Of a stretch of 64,000 nt of DNA, positions 48,501 through 59,170 are shown piece by piece. Below the pieces are notes generated by a model, which saw nothing but the letters and a program-made list of their open reading frames with translations, was not told the DNA's origin and made no database searches. The stretch comes from Henckelia pumila. Its lineage: Eukaryota; Streptophyta; Magnoliopsida; Lamiales; Gesneriaceae. The first letter of the stretch is position 1, and each line of letters starts with the position of its first letter. Made by a program: the position numbers and the translations under genes. The stretch is taken from the NCBI RefSeq assembly GCF_033568475.1, contig NW_027331831.1, forward strand, positions 4,774,001 to 4,838,000, read 5' to 3'.

Positions 48501-48872
48501 TTCGGAAGAACTCGTATTTTTTAAAGTTTCTGTTGACTTGTAGCCTCAGTTGTTTCCTAAGTTTGCTCAATAATATACATATATTTATAATTGTCATGAA
48601 CGTGATTTGCCTAGTTTTGATGCAGATATTTTTCCTTGTTGGATTCGCCCTGTTTTGCATAGAATCTTTACTGAGCTTGTGGGTAGTCCAGGTAAGACGA
48701 CCCATCCCCGCATTTTTACAGAATCTATACTCTGATTTATTATATTACTTATGGAAATTTGTGAAAAAACGACATTAACCTTGATTTATTGTTCCAATTA
48801 ACTTGCTAAACTTCGGGCTTGTCTTTTTCTTTTTTGCAGAAAGTATACATGTATTTCAGGGGAAACAAGTAA
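45588..48872 (+). CDS. Secretory carrier-associated membrane protein (SCAMP), 12 exons
   Basis: Four-span membrane protein of the trans-Golgi, endosomes and plasma membrane, involved in post-Golgi trafficking. Exons: 45588-45647, 45878-45991, 46073-46135, 46463-46496, 46581-46703, 47190-47252, 47369-47462, 47549-47594, 47685-47752, 47982-48030, 48626-48691, 48840-48872; 270 aa. The N-terminal NPF endocytosis motifs ([13 protein letters not shown]) lie within the first 20 residues, followed by a charged coiled-coil helix ([23 protein letters not shown]). The conserved NWPPFFPI and the core of four membrane spans come next, with the [18 protein letters not shown] loop between spans 2 and 3. All phases agree. 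The gene is complete. Confidence 0.95.
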
Positions 48873-50819
48873 TACTGGAATTTGATGCATTTTCTCCGTC
48901 GAGATTTTGAAGTACATACTTTTCTCTCATTTGATGTGTGTTTCTCCCATAATTGATGATTGGATTGGGCACTGAAATTTGATATTTGGGAATCTGTTAT
49001 GACTTCACTGATATTCTCTACCATTTTAAATTGCTATTTCCATTTTTCCTTTTGTTGATAGATTATTTCCATTTCTTTTCCACTGTAACATGACCTGAAT
49101 AATCTGATCAGAAACCACTCAGATGGGAAATCGCCATTTTGACTCGAGTAAAAAAGGGCGTGTGTGTGTATTTTTATACAAAAATCTCGATCCCTCTAAA
49201 ATTTTTGGTAGTTGGCTTTATTTTCAACTTTGTTTACAGTCAAATCTTGATGTTATCTTTATGTTTCAAATGGTAGGGCTTTCAATGACCACGGATGTAC
49301 AAGTGTATTAACATATAGATAAATACTAGTATTTTTTCCTTGAACGCATTATATGTTAAATTTTTAGTATAAAATTTTAAATAACATTAAATGTAAATTA
49401 TATTTTATATTTTGACTGTTTGCTTTACTTTGTAAGAGTTTGATACTGTTAGATCCTTTATATACAACTAGTAACTTGGCACACGTGTGTTTAAGAAAAT
49501 TATCTTTCAATTATAATTGTCAATTAAGGTAAAGTGATTGAGAGATAATAAACAATATAAAAATTAGGTGACAAACAAAAGAGAAAATTAAAAGGGAAAT
49601 GAAAAATAAAAGTTCCAGGCCAGAAAAATTAAATGATGTTTGATAAAAAAAAAAAAAAAACTTTATTTGTTAGTAAAGAAGTAAAACTAATTTTTTTTAT
49701 TTGTTCTGTGAGAGTAAAGAAGTAAAACTAAAATGTTTTCAAGTAATTGAATTTTGAAAGTCGAAAAGAAATTGAAGTTTTGCTGTTTTTATATGTGATT
49801 TTGGCAAAATAACATAATATTTATTATATTTGGAAAAAATGATGATTTTATTCGCTTATATATTTAGGAAAATTCGAAATGTAATTTTCGTTTAGACATG
49901 TATTTATAAACATTTTTTTAAAATTTTTTAAAAATGTTTTAAAACTCGTTTTAAGAATAAAAAACTATATTTAACGAAACACTTTATAAAAAAACATTCC
50001 CAAAACCATTTTTCAAACACATACTTTAAATGTTTTTCACTTATAAAACTAAACATATTTTTAAAATGCATGTCCAAACAAAACCGTAATATTTGAAAAA
50101 AATAATCACCACCTCGTTTGGCTACCAAGGCAATTTGATGGCACTCGCACTAGACCATTAGTTATACATACATGCTCCTCCTATGACACACATAATGTCA
50201 AAAGATATCATGAAATTAACCAGAAGAGGGTTACTTTTATTTTTATTATTTTAATGTTCCATCCGTAGTATTTCTCGACAAACTTTAACCTTTGGATCTC
50301 AAACACATGGTGTAAATTTCACAAAAATGTGAGTCTCGAATCATCAATGGTGCCGTGCATGTGAGGAAAGTTGTTCGAGTTGGGGTATAGACGACAAGTA
50401 GTTTGAGAGTGAATAAAAATAACTCACATTATGGAAAAAGATAAGATCAGTGACTCGCCCATATACAGCTGTGCTGTTATTTATCGCTGCATGAATATAG
50501 CAAATGATTTCCAATTTATAAGATAAATAAATGCAAGCAAAAATGTAGTTTTGTTATGGAGAGTGGGATGGATCAACAAAAGAAATTTATCAGACATGAA
50601 TCGGCGTAAACCATCACGGTTGATCCCCAACATCAGACCATCACCGATAGAATCCATACATGGTCGAATTAGAATGACTCAACTGAACTTATAAGGCAAG
50701 GTCCTATGAAAAAGCATGTCTAGCGATTTTTAGAAAGTGAAGGTAGGTGGTAACAGTAATTGGATGAAAACACCTTTCAAGGAAGAACTGAATGTATGTA
50801 GCCGTAGAGGAGGTTTGAT
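48873..50819. other. Convergent spacer between SCAMP and bL35m
   Basis: 3' flanks of the two genes. It contains a MITE-like element at 49880-50090 (listed separately) and a repeated word (AGTAAAGAAGTAAAACTAA) at about 49672-49731. No gene seen. Confidence 0.5.
49880..50090. repeat. MITE-like inverted repeat
   Basis: The ends TTTTCGTTTAGACATGTATT and, reversed, TTTTGTTTGGACATGCATTT are imperfect inverted repeats around about 210 bp of AT-rich, non-coding DNA. The superfamily is unclear; a hAT-like MITE is plausible. Confidence 0.45.
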
Positions 50820-53231
50820 TCAATTGCAAAAGTTGAGCTTCTTCATCACTTTTGCATAAGCTGCTGGGACTAGACCTGGTTGTCTGAGTCGACGTTTTGA
50901 CTTCTTGGACTGCAAAAAATAACAGATTCAATTTAAGTCGAGAGAAATGATTGATAACATAGAAAACAGAAAGGAGAAACCGAATTGTATCACTGGATAG
51001 GTTAATGGAATGATATGTTTATGCTTGTGTGCATTCGGTTAATGGAATGATATGTTTATGCTTGTGTGCTTACATATAGATGTATACTAAATGGAAATGA
51101 CAGCCCTTCAGTGTCTTAATTTCCTATACTAGAGGTGCACATGACCCAATCCGATTGCCATTAGTCCTTCAGAGAACCTAATTTCCTAGGACCATACTAG
51201 GTATATTTATAGTCTACTTTTTAAAAAAAACGTGTAGTTTTATTTTCTTAGTTCCGTAAATTCCTGCAAAACGTTCATCTTCCTGCTACAGGAGTTTCAT
51301 ACAGCCACTGAGTAGTTCTTCTGAAAACACTACATGGCTAATTACAATCCACGAGAAACACCTAGTCATGCTAAGCCAACAGTCCATCTCCTGTGTCATG
51401 CCAACGTAAAACTCAGTGATCTGTAACAGTGTCGCCATCCCACTAGTTCCATCATTCAATAGCTAATACTTTTCAACAGACGTCCGTTTTTGTTTTGTAT
51501 GCCTCAGCAGTCATCAAAGCTGGATCTCCAAAACCAAAAGCAAATCAGGGAGGCATGAACATCATCGAATCCAGGCTCAGTTATCCAAGTTACACAATGA
51601 AGCTAGTACTCTCAAGGAATTACTATCTTCGGGGGGAAAACAGACAAGCATCTCCCCTTTCCAACTCTTACAGTAAATGAACACTACCATAAGAAGTAAC
51701 ATATGAATTGGCTTAGCAATATCAAGACCGTGTGATAAAATTGCATAAAATCTAAATGAAAGTGGCAGGCCAAAAATTTAAAATTCTACTGTCCAAACAT
51801 GTAAATAAAATTCTTTAGCTAGTACTGCAGTAAAATGAACTAAACATAGATCAAGTAAATAGTTTATTTTTACATTCTAAAATTTTGAAACAATTTGATT
51901 ATTTCTCTGAAAAGCTTCAATCTAAAAATGATCCCATCAAGGCATCAACCAGATTGTGTAGCTAATCTAGGCAGCAATCCTTATATCGAACAGTTAGGAT
52001 TAAGAAGCATTCCGACTGTTTATTTACAAAGCAGCAACAAGAAAGAACCAATCAGATGTCACATATATATTTATAGGACAGCTAGCATAAAGACCACACT
52101 CTAATTGTATTTTTATAAAGAATGAATTTTAAAAAAAGCAAGACATATTTAAAATACTATCATATCTTCTATTTCCTCGATTTTTTTATCAGATGAAAAA
52201 ATGACAAACCTTTGAACTTGCATTGTGCCTCTTCCCCGCCTTCCATCGCCTGATTTGCCCATTATTCATCACTCTAAATCTGCTTTTAAAGGATCTACAA
52301 AAGAAAAGAGCAAAATGATAGAAAGACAAAAAGAAAATGTTAACTTTAACAACTCGCATGAACATTTACACAATTACTGATAACGTATACATACAGTATT
52401 AAGTATCACATACGAGTAGAATTTCATTTTGATTTTTTTGACTTTGGAAACGACAGGGGTCCTTGGCTTCCTGCTCTTCAACTTTCTTTCCCTCTGCTTG
52501 GCGGCAGTGATGTGCCGCATTTGTATCAACTATAACATAACATTGGACAAAGATAAAATTAAAAATGACAGTCTTAATGGTAAACATAAAATGACTACAA
52601 CCTCTCATGAAATTCAACCTGTCTTCAACAGTCTAGGTACATTGCCAGTAAATAACATGAGAAAGCTGAAAATTGACAAAGCAATATCCCTCCAGCATCT
52701 AAAGGCATCTCAACCAGCTTTCATTACGAATGAAAAATGCTAAAAGGTATAGTGACGCAGCACAAGCTAAAAGATGTGAGCAAATACTTACCTTTTATAT
52801 TAAGTAAATAAAACGACGTAAGGTTATAACCTATGAAACAAAATTTCAAAATTTTAAACAACAGATACAATTATTTCAACAAGACTCAATTCGTTCCCAC
52901 CAAAATCGCTCGGTCCCAATGCAACAGTCTGCGAATGAAAAAGAAACAACAACGATGAGGTTGAAATCATACTTACAGAGACAGCCGGAGGAAAAGAAGT
53001 GGAGTGAGAAAGGTGAGGAGAGGGAGGGGCAGTAAGTAAGGGTTTAAAATTGGGGCAAATCAGGGAATGGCCAGTCATTTGGGAAATGTGGAGTAACTTT
53101 ATAGGAGAGGTGTGCAGGAGACGATCGGAATCGAAAGGTTCGCGGCGGCGGATGAGGCAGCGGCGGCCGCAGAATTCGGGATTGGAAAGTAGAGCGGCCA
53201 ATGAGCGGAGACCGGAGCTCCATCTCTGCAT
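50820..53231 (-). CDS. Mitochondrial large-subunit ribosomal protein bL35m
   Basis: Nuclear gene for bacterial-type ribosomal protein L35 of the mitochondrial large subunit. Minus-strand exons 53231-52977, 52529-52414, 52294-52210 and 50909-50820 join in phase to 181 aa. The first exon (85 codons) is a Ser/Arg/Leu-rich mitochondrial presequence beginning MQRWSSGLRSL. The rest is the L35 core: KSRKPRTPVVSKVKKIKMK, then SRFRVMNNGQIRRWKAGKRH and SKKSKRRLRQPGLVPAAYAK, as in plant mitochondrial L35. An in-frame ATG at 53288 exists, but 53231 matches the MQR start I recall for the plant family. The last intron is about 1.3 kb. Confidence 0.9.
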
Positions 53232-53280
53232 CGTCTCGTCTCTTCTCTTCTCTTCTCGCCGCCCTGTTTCGGTGATTTTG

Positions 53281-53290
53281 GGGCCCAAAC
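53281..53290 (-). promoter_or_regulatory. TGGGCC (site II-type) element upstream of bL35m
   Basis: On the minus strand GTTTGGGCCC lies about 50 bases upstream of the bL35m ATG. TGGGCC/Y elements are common in plant promoters of mitochondrial and ribosomal protein genes and are bound by TCP factors. Position supports the reading; function is inferred. Confidence 0.4.
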
Positions 53291-53299
53291 GGCTAATCT

Positions 53300-54217
53300 A
53301 ACTTGAAGTTGATTTTAGCTTATGCTCGAATCCTACTAATGATCTTTCAAACCAAAAACCAAAAAACAAAAAATAAAAAATCATACTATTAATAAAACAA
53401 AATCAAATTTTTAGAGTTACATATATTTAATTTATGCACTTAATCAATTTTATAGTTGTTGGTTTATGTGTCCAATATTATCGATCGAGGAATCAATAAA
53501 TATCTTATCAATTATACAGAATAATAATAGACATCACACAACCTCTCAAAAAACAAAAACAAAAAAATTGACATTACACAACCACTCAAAATTTACATAC
53601 ATCAATAAAATTCATGGTTGTGCCTAACAATTTTTTAACTCACGTGTTAATATCAATTTTTTGACTCACGTGTTAATATGCAAATTATGTTAATTAGTTA
53701 AACCATGTTGAACAAATATTGCATAATAGACTCGTCCAAAAAATATTTATAAAAACAATCAAACTCATAATCATTTATCAACCGTTTATCTATATCACCA
53801 ACTCAAACTATCACTTGGAGACATTTTCTTACATTTAACAAGATTACATATACAATTAGCAAGAAAATTACATGCGCAATTTCAAGTTTGTCTAAATAAT
53901 AGTAAAATTGTCTATGGTGATTCTTCTTTTCTTTTCTTTTCTTTTCTTTTCTTTTCACCCCCTCATGTGAAAAGGAGTATTTGAATGAAAAAGTTCAGAA
54001 ATTTTTTAAAATAATTCGAATACTTCTAATTCACAGTTGGATAATTTTAGATTCATGGATGGACTTCAAATTTTTAAAATTTTTGTTTTTCGTAATTTAA
54101 TTTATTATAATGAATTTCAAATTCTTTCTTTAAAAAAAATAAAAATAAAATCCCTAAAATCCAAACATAACAAAATGGTGTTTCAATTCAACGGTAGAGA
54201 CATGATCTGCGCTGCAC
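53300..54217. other. Divergent spacer between bL35m and the PPR gene
   Basis: Shared upstream region of two divergent organelle-related genes. It contains a (CTTTT)n microsatellite at about 53928-53957. No further gene seen. Confidence 0.5.
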
Positions 54218-56212
54218 ATGAAACTACTTCGTCTTCCTTCAGCGAAACAAATTTTCCCAGCACAAACATCTGCGAACTTCTCCTCTAACTCCAAGAAATG
54301 GAATTCAACTCCAAATCCGAACCTCAAAATCACAAACCCAATTCTCCTTCTCATGGAATCCTGCGATTCGATGTGCCAAGCAAAGCAAATTCAAGCTCAC
54401 ATGACACGCACTGGCATGTTTTTTCACCTCTTTCCTGTCAGCAGACTCTTATCTTTTATTGCCCTGGATGAAAATGGCGACTTCCGTCATGCAAGTTGCC
54501 TCTTTTCGCAGATTATTGAGCCTAATGTGTATATATGGAATACTGTTATAAGGGGTTGTGTAAAAAATGGGTTCCATGAAATGGGTTTTCGTTACTTCGT
54601 GAGAATGGTTAGAGAATGTGTGGAGATGGATAAGAGAAGCTATGTTTTCGGGCTGAAAGCCTGTGGCGGTTTGGATGATGTTAGAGTGGGACAGTCGGTG
54701 CATTGTAGGATTTGGAAAGTAGGATCTGCGAGAGATTTGATTATAAAAAATGGTTTGATTCATTCTTGTTGTGAGAGTGGAAATTTAGCTGGTGCAGATA
54801 AAATTTTTCGTGAGAGTGAAGAAATTGATGTGGTTTCTTGGACTAGTATGATCAATGGGAACTTGATAAATGGATTGGCTGATGATGCCTTGAAATTGTT
54901 TGATGAAATGTGTCAAAGTGGAGTGGATCCTAATGAGGTCACAATGGTGACAGTCTTTTCAGCTTGTGCCCGAAAGGGGGATTTGAGGGTTGGGGAGCGG
55001 ATTCATGAATTTGCGGATAATAAAGGGATGAGATTTAGTTTGAATGTGATGAATGCTGCATTAGATATGTATGCCAAGTGCGGGGGCTTAGCTAAGGCTA
55101 GAGAGATTTTTGATAATATGGAAGTCAAGGACGTGTTTTCATGGACTAGTATGGTTAACGGGCTTGCGAAAAGTGGGGATGTTGAGTTGGCTCGTGAGTT
55201 TTTTGATAAGATGCCTAAGAGGAATGTAATTTCGTGGAATGCAATGATAGCTGGTTACTCGCAAAACAATATGCCTACGGAGGCTTTGGGACTATATGAT
55301 GTAATGGAGAGACAAGGATTGAATCCCATGGAGAGTACTTTGGTTTCTGTGCTCTCGGCTTGTGCTCAATCCGGTTATATGGATATAGCCAAGAGGATTC
55401 ATGATAACTATGTTAAGCAAAATCGGATTCCATTGACTGTAATACTAGGTAATGCATTTATTGATATGTATGCTAAGTGTGGGAACATTGACACTGCCTG
55501 GGAGATCTTTGATGCAATGGGAGATAGAGATTTGGTGTCTTATAACTCAATGATTGTGGCTTATGCATCTCATGGTCAGGCGGATAAGGCCCTCGATCTT
55601 TTTGAATGTTTGATAAAATTGGGAATTAAGCCTGATGATATCACGTTTGTCGGTCTCTTGTCAGCTTGTGCTCATGGTGGATTAGTCAAGAAAGGTTGGG
55701 GTTATTTCCGGAACATGGAGTTGTATGGTTTAGTTCCCACTGTGGAGCATTATGCTTGTGTTATTGATTTATTTTGTAGAGTTGGGCTCTTGGATGAGGC
55801 TCATGAGTTGATAAGATCGATGCCTCTGGAACCGGATGAAGCTATTTGGGGGGCAGTTTTGAATGGTTGTAGAATGCATGGAAATGTTGAGTTAGGGAAG
55901 GTTGCTGCTGAGAAGCTGATGAATCTGGATCCAAAAGATAGTGGCATCTATGTACTTTTAGCAAGCTTATGTGCTAACAAGAGTAAATGGAGTGATGTAA
56001 GGATGACTAGAAGTATGATGAGAGATAAAGGTGTCAAGAAGACCCGAGGGTCTAGTTACATAGAGGTTGAAGGCAAGTTTCATGAATTTCTAATAGCGGA
56101 TGGATCGCATCCTGAATCCAAAACCATTTACGAAGTTCTACAGGAAGTTCTGTTGTTTTCAAAGTCGGAAGATTATACATCATGTACTTGCGATATTAAT
56201 GCATATCTTTGA
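54218..56212 (+). CDS. PLS-class pentatricopeptide repeat protein with E domain
   Basis: Organelle RNA-binding protein; PLS-class members with an E domain mostly act in C-to-U RNA editing. It is a single-exon frame of 664 aa, and lack of introns is typical of the family. The first 50 residues are Ser/Asn-rich with few acids, fitting a targeting peptide. Repeats run from about residue 60 to 530, with hallmarks such as VYIWNTVIRGCVKNG, VVSWTSMINGNLINGL, LDMYAKCGGLAKAREIFD and NVISWNAMIAGYSQNN. The E domain follows (about 530-640: EAIWGAVLNGCRMHGNVELG, GSSYIEVEGKFHEF). There is no DYW deaminase domain, so editing would need a partner. The organelle and target site cannot be predicted here. Confidence 0.93.
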   Translation: MKLLRLPSAKQIFPAQTSANFSSNSKKWNSTPNPNLKITNPILLLMESCDSMCQAKQIQAHMTRTGMFFHLFPVSRLLSFIALDENGDFRHASCLFSQIIEPNVYIWNTVIRGCVKNGFHEMGFRYFVRMVRECVEMDKRSYVFGLKACGGLDDVRVGQSVHCRIWKVGSARDLIIKNGLIHSCCESGNLAGADKIFRESEEIDVVSWTSMINGNLINGLADDALKLFDEMCQSGVDPNEVTMVTVFSACARKGDLRVGERIHEFADNKGMRFSLNVMNAALDMYAKCGGLAKAREIFDNMEVKDVFSWTSMVNGLAKSGDVELAREFFDKMPKRNVISWNAMIAGYSQNNMPTEALGLYDVMERQGLNPMESTLVSVLSACAQSGYMDIAKRIHDNYVKQNRIPLTVILGNAFIDMYAKCGNIDTAWEIFDAMGDRDLVSYNSMIVAYASHGQADKALDLFECLIKLGIKPDDITFVGLLSACAHGGLVKKGWGYFRNMELYGLVPTVEHYACVIDLFCRVGLLDEAHELIRSMPLEPDEAIWGAVLNGCRMHGNVELGKVAAEKLMNLDPKDSGIYVLLASLCANKSKWSDVRMTRSMMRDKGVKKTRGSSYIEVEGKFHEFLIADGSHPESKTIYEVLQEVLLFSKSEDYTSCTCDINAYL

Positions 56213-57292
56213 AATCACATTTGGAGGGCAAGATCATGCAGCAAGATGAAAAGACATTTCTGTAGTTTGCTCAAATCTGTGGTCTACAAATGATCATTAA
56301 TTAGTTCAAGTGTTAAGAACCAAGCAGAGAAATTTATTTGCCTCACCCCAGATTGGTACTGCATTCAGGCCGCATGAATTCTTGACAAGCCTCGTGCCTT
56401 AGATGTATTTTAGCTACTACATTCTATAAGCAGAAAATCCTTTTCGAAGAGATTGAATCATTGAATGTGCAAGCTTGGATATTTTTGCATGTTGACATCC
56501 TCATGATTATGGAACAATGCTCATATACAACTATACGAGATACTTTTTGTTGAATCTTCTGTACATGGAACTAAATACGTCATTTTCGTTAAATCTCTAG
56601 TTGTTGGTAAGTGTATAATTCAAACTCTTTTAAATTATACAGCAATCTAAATGTTACATTTTGATCGTTGTGCTACTACGTTGATAGACAGTCGACACAA
56701 GTGAGAATTACCTTATTATCTATGGAACTTTAACATTAATCTCCTGCAGTTTTCTGCAATGGTGAATTAGTTAAACAGCTTAGGCAAAATGCTTTTCTTA
56801 ACAACAAAAAGATAAAGAAAAAAGATTGCAGTTTGGGATTATAAATTTCCAAGATTTGAGTATCAGTTTGAAGTAGTGAATGCTTTGAACATGCAATATT
56901 TTACCACGATGAAAAACACAGATAAGTTATCACACAATTCAGATCTCATTTTCATATTTGCATTTAGATGAATGACCGGCCGTGTACTAAGTAATGACAC
57001 ACAACTCACATGGACATGCAAGGGCCAACCGAGCCGTGGATGGTCGCCCCTCTCAATCTAAAATCTGAATTTATCCACGTAACTTTTCAACAATTTCAAG
57101 CTTTGCACTCATTCCAAAGATTAAACACAATTATGAAACAGAAGATCAGGACATGATAAGAAGTTAGTAGTTTAAACATTATCCTAGAACTTAGGCACCT
57201 TTCAGGGTCAAAACATCGTGCAATTAAGTTAACTACAATGCTACTCAATTCTACCTTGCATATTAAGTTATAGGTTTTTGCTCAAGATATAC
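56213..57292. other. Convergent spacer, no gene seen
   Basis: 3' flanks of the PPR gene and of the minus-strand gene at 57293. No repeat or open frame of note. Confidence 0.5.
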
Positions 57293-59170
57293 CTAACCAA
57301 CTGCTTTGAGTAACTTACCGAATATATATTCCACAGGAACACAAGCTCTGGCCAGTACTATCACTGCTTTCTTGGAATGGGGTGGATTCTTCGGTGACTT
57401 CTCTTTCTTGTTTCGCACATTCATGGAGATGGTATAAAAATGGGAATTCGTGATGTAACATACAGGTGTCCTCCTAGAAGTTCTCCAAACAAGTTGATGA
57501 AATCTACTGTTCCCTCCGTCGTGAAAAGGAAGAAAAGTATCGCAACTGTCACTTAATGCTCCAACTTCAAGAGGATACCCTAGGATTGGTTTACCATTCC
57601 CATGACTCCTTAAACAAACATATGGGACATGTTCTTCTCGAAAGCTAGGTTGGACAGTCAAATGCACGTCAAATAACACAGTCTCCATTATGTCAGTCAT
57701 GTGCCTGCTGGTGTCTTCCATAAGATCAACAATTGAAGATTCAGTAAGTTTTCCAACCTCAAACTCCAGCTTTTCCTCAGTTTGTGTGTCAAATCCATCA
57801 CTATTTTGATCTTCCGGATCTGCGTTTAAATTTAGTGCACCATTGATATCAATCTCTTTATTTTTCGAAATGATATCCGTCTTTCCGCAGGGTAAAACAA
57901 ATGGTCTTCTGTTTAAATCAAGATCTTTCAACTTTGTCTTCTTTTCCTTCAGAACACCTACAATTTGTCAGCATGCACATAATCAGATAACCTAAATTGC
58001 ATTGCTAAAAAATTTGGTTTTCATACATTCAACGACAAATAAATATTACCTGAATCTTGGGCTGTTTCAATGATCCATGGATCTTCAAAATCAGCAACAA
58101 AAGAATCATATTTTGCTGAAGTTGAAGAAGCTTTTTCATCAGCTATACTGGGAAAGTTATCCATCTTGAACGAGGGTAGAACACCAAGTAATTCAGGAGA
58201 AAGATCTGAACTCTCCGAGCTACTTTTATCATCAGACAAGTTTAGACATCTGTTTCTCTTTTTTCCAACAGTTGGTCTTGGTCCACCCCACACTTCACCT
58301 GTTGAAACTGTTGTTGCGTCACTTTAATACAGGCAGCGATAAAATTTTTAGTCGAGGATAGTTGGGTTTGGCTTTAAAAATCACCAGTACCCATCATCTG
58401 CTCTCAGTTACAAATGTACGAATAAACTGAACCGATCAAGTAGCAATAAGATCCTGTTGCTTGCACAGATGGACTTCCCTTAGGCTCCATTTGGTGGAAA
58501 GATTTCATCTCAATTCTCAACAATGGATTTGGAAGTTCAGATTTAATATTACTCCACTAATTGAGATTTGAAATGTCCTGGTTTTGTTGAAAAATATTTT
58601 AAAAGTGAAGATGGATTTGAAATACATTGAGCTGAAAATTAGCCAACCGATTTGAGCAAATTTGCATTAAGGATTTGAAATCTGAATCCATCAAATCCTC
58701 GCATCCAAATGTAGCCTTACAACTTCCAAATTTTACAAAAGAATGCGAATTCTATTAGAAAAATTGATCTGAATAAAAAAATACGGAAACCGCATTAATG
58801 ACCTATGTCTCATTTTACCGCACAAATTACATTACATTAAAAGACAAGCATTTTTGTGTATGCACACCGCTCGATGAACGGGTTAGCACATATGTTGGCT
58901 AGACATGTTGTAGTTAAGAAGATTAATTTTGTTTGGGAGGATGCTATCCCTCTGTTTATTAAACCTTTTGGACAGACTTTTGATGGGGTGGTTTAATATT
59001 ATGGGGTGTTATGTTTAAAAAAAAGAAAAAAAGAGAAGCATTTATATAAAACAAAACATGGTGTGGTGGTACATCAAGAAAGCTAAAGCATCTTCTCTCT
59101 GACAATTTTTAGGTCAAATACCTGCACATTTGAGTTCATTTCCTGGTTCTTCTCTCTCAAACAATTCCAT
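57293..59170 (-). CDS. Unrecognised conserved-looking plant protein, about 320 aa
   Basis: Minus-strand exons 59170-59122, 58298-58050 and 57957-57293 join at GT-AG sites in phase to 320 aa. The N-terminal part carries GPRPTVGKKRNR and a Ser/Asp-rich stretch (SSSESSDLSPELLG), suggesting a phosphorylatable nuclear protein. The middle is acidic. The C-terminal 120 residues look folded, with VWRTSRRTPVCYITNSHFYT, then a basic loop (RNKKEKSPKNPPHSKK) and AVIVLARACVPVEYIFGKLL at the end. I do not recognise the family and give no function. The start at 59170 is the first ATG that reads into the second exon in frame. A 5' untranslated exon probably lies near 60.0-60.2 kb. Confidence 0.65.
58491..58717. 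repeat. MITE-like element in the first intron of the 57293-59170 gene
   Basis: The ends TAGGCTCCATTTGGTGGAAA and, reversed, AAGGCTACATTTGGATGCGA form imperfect inverted repeats of the GGCTCCRTTTGG type seen in small plant hAT-like elements. It is about 227 bp and non-coding. Confidence 0.5.

Noticed and set aside
52854-53288. Extended N-terminus for bL35m starting at 53288
   Set aside because: The extension is charged and precedes the MQR start I recall for plant mitochondrial L35; the sequence also looks like a leader.
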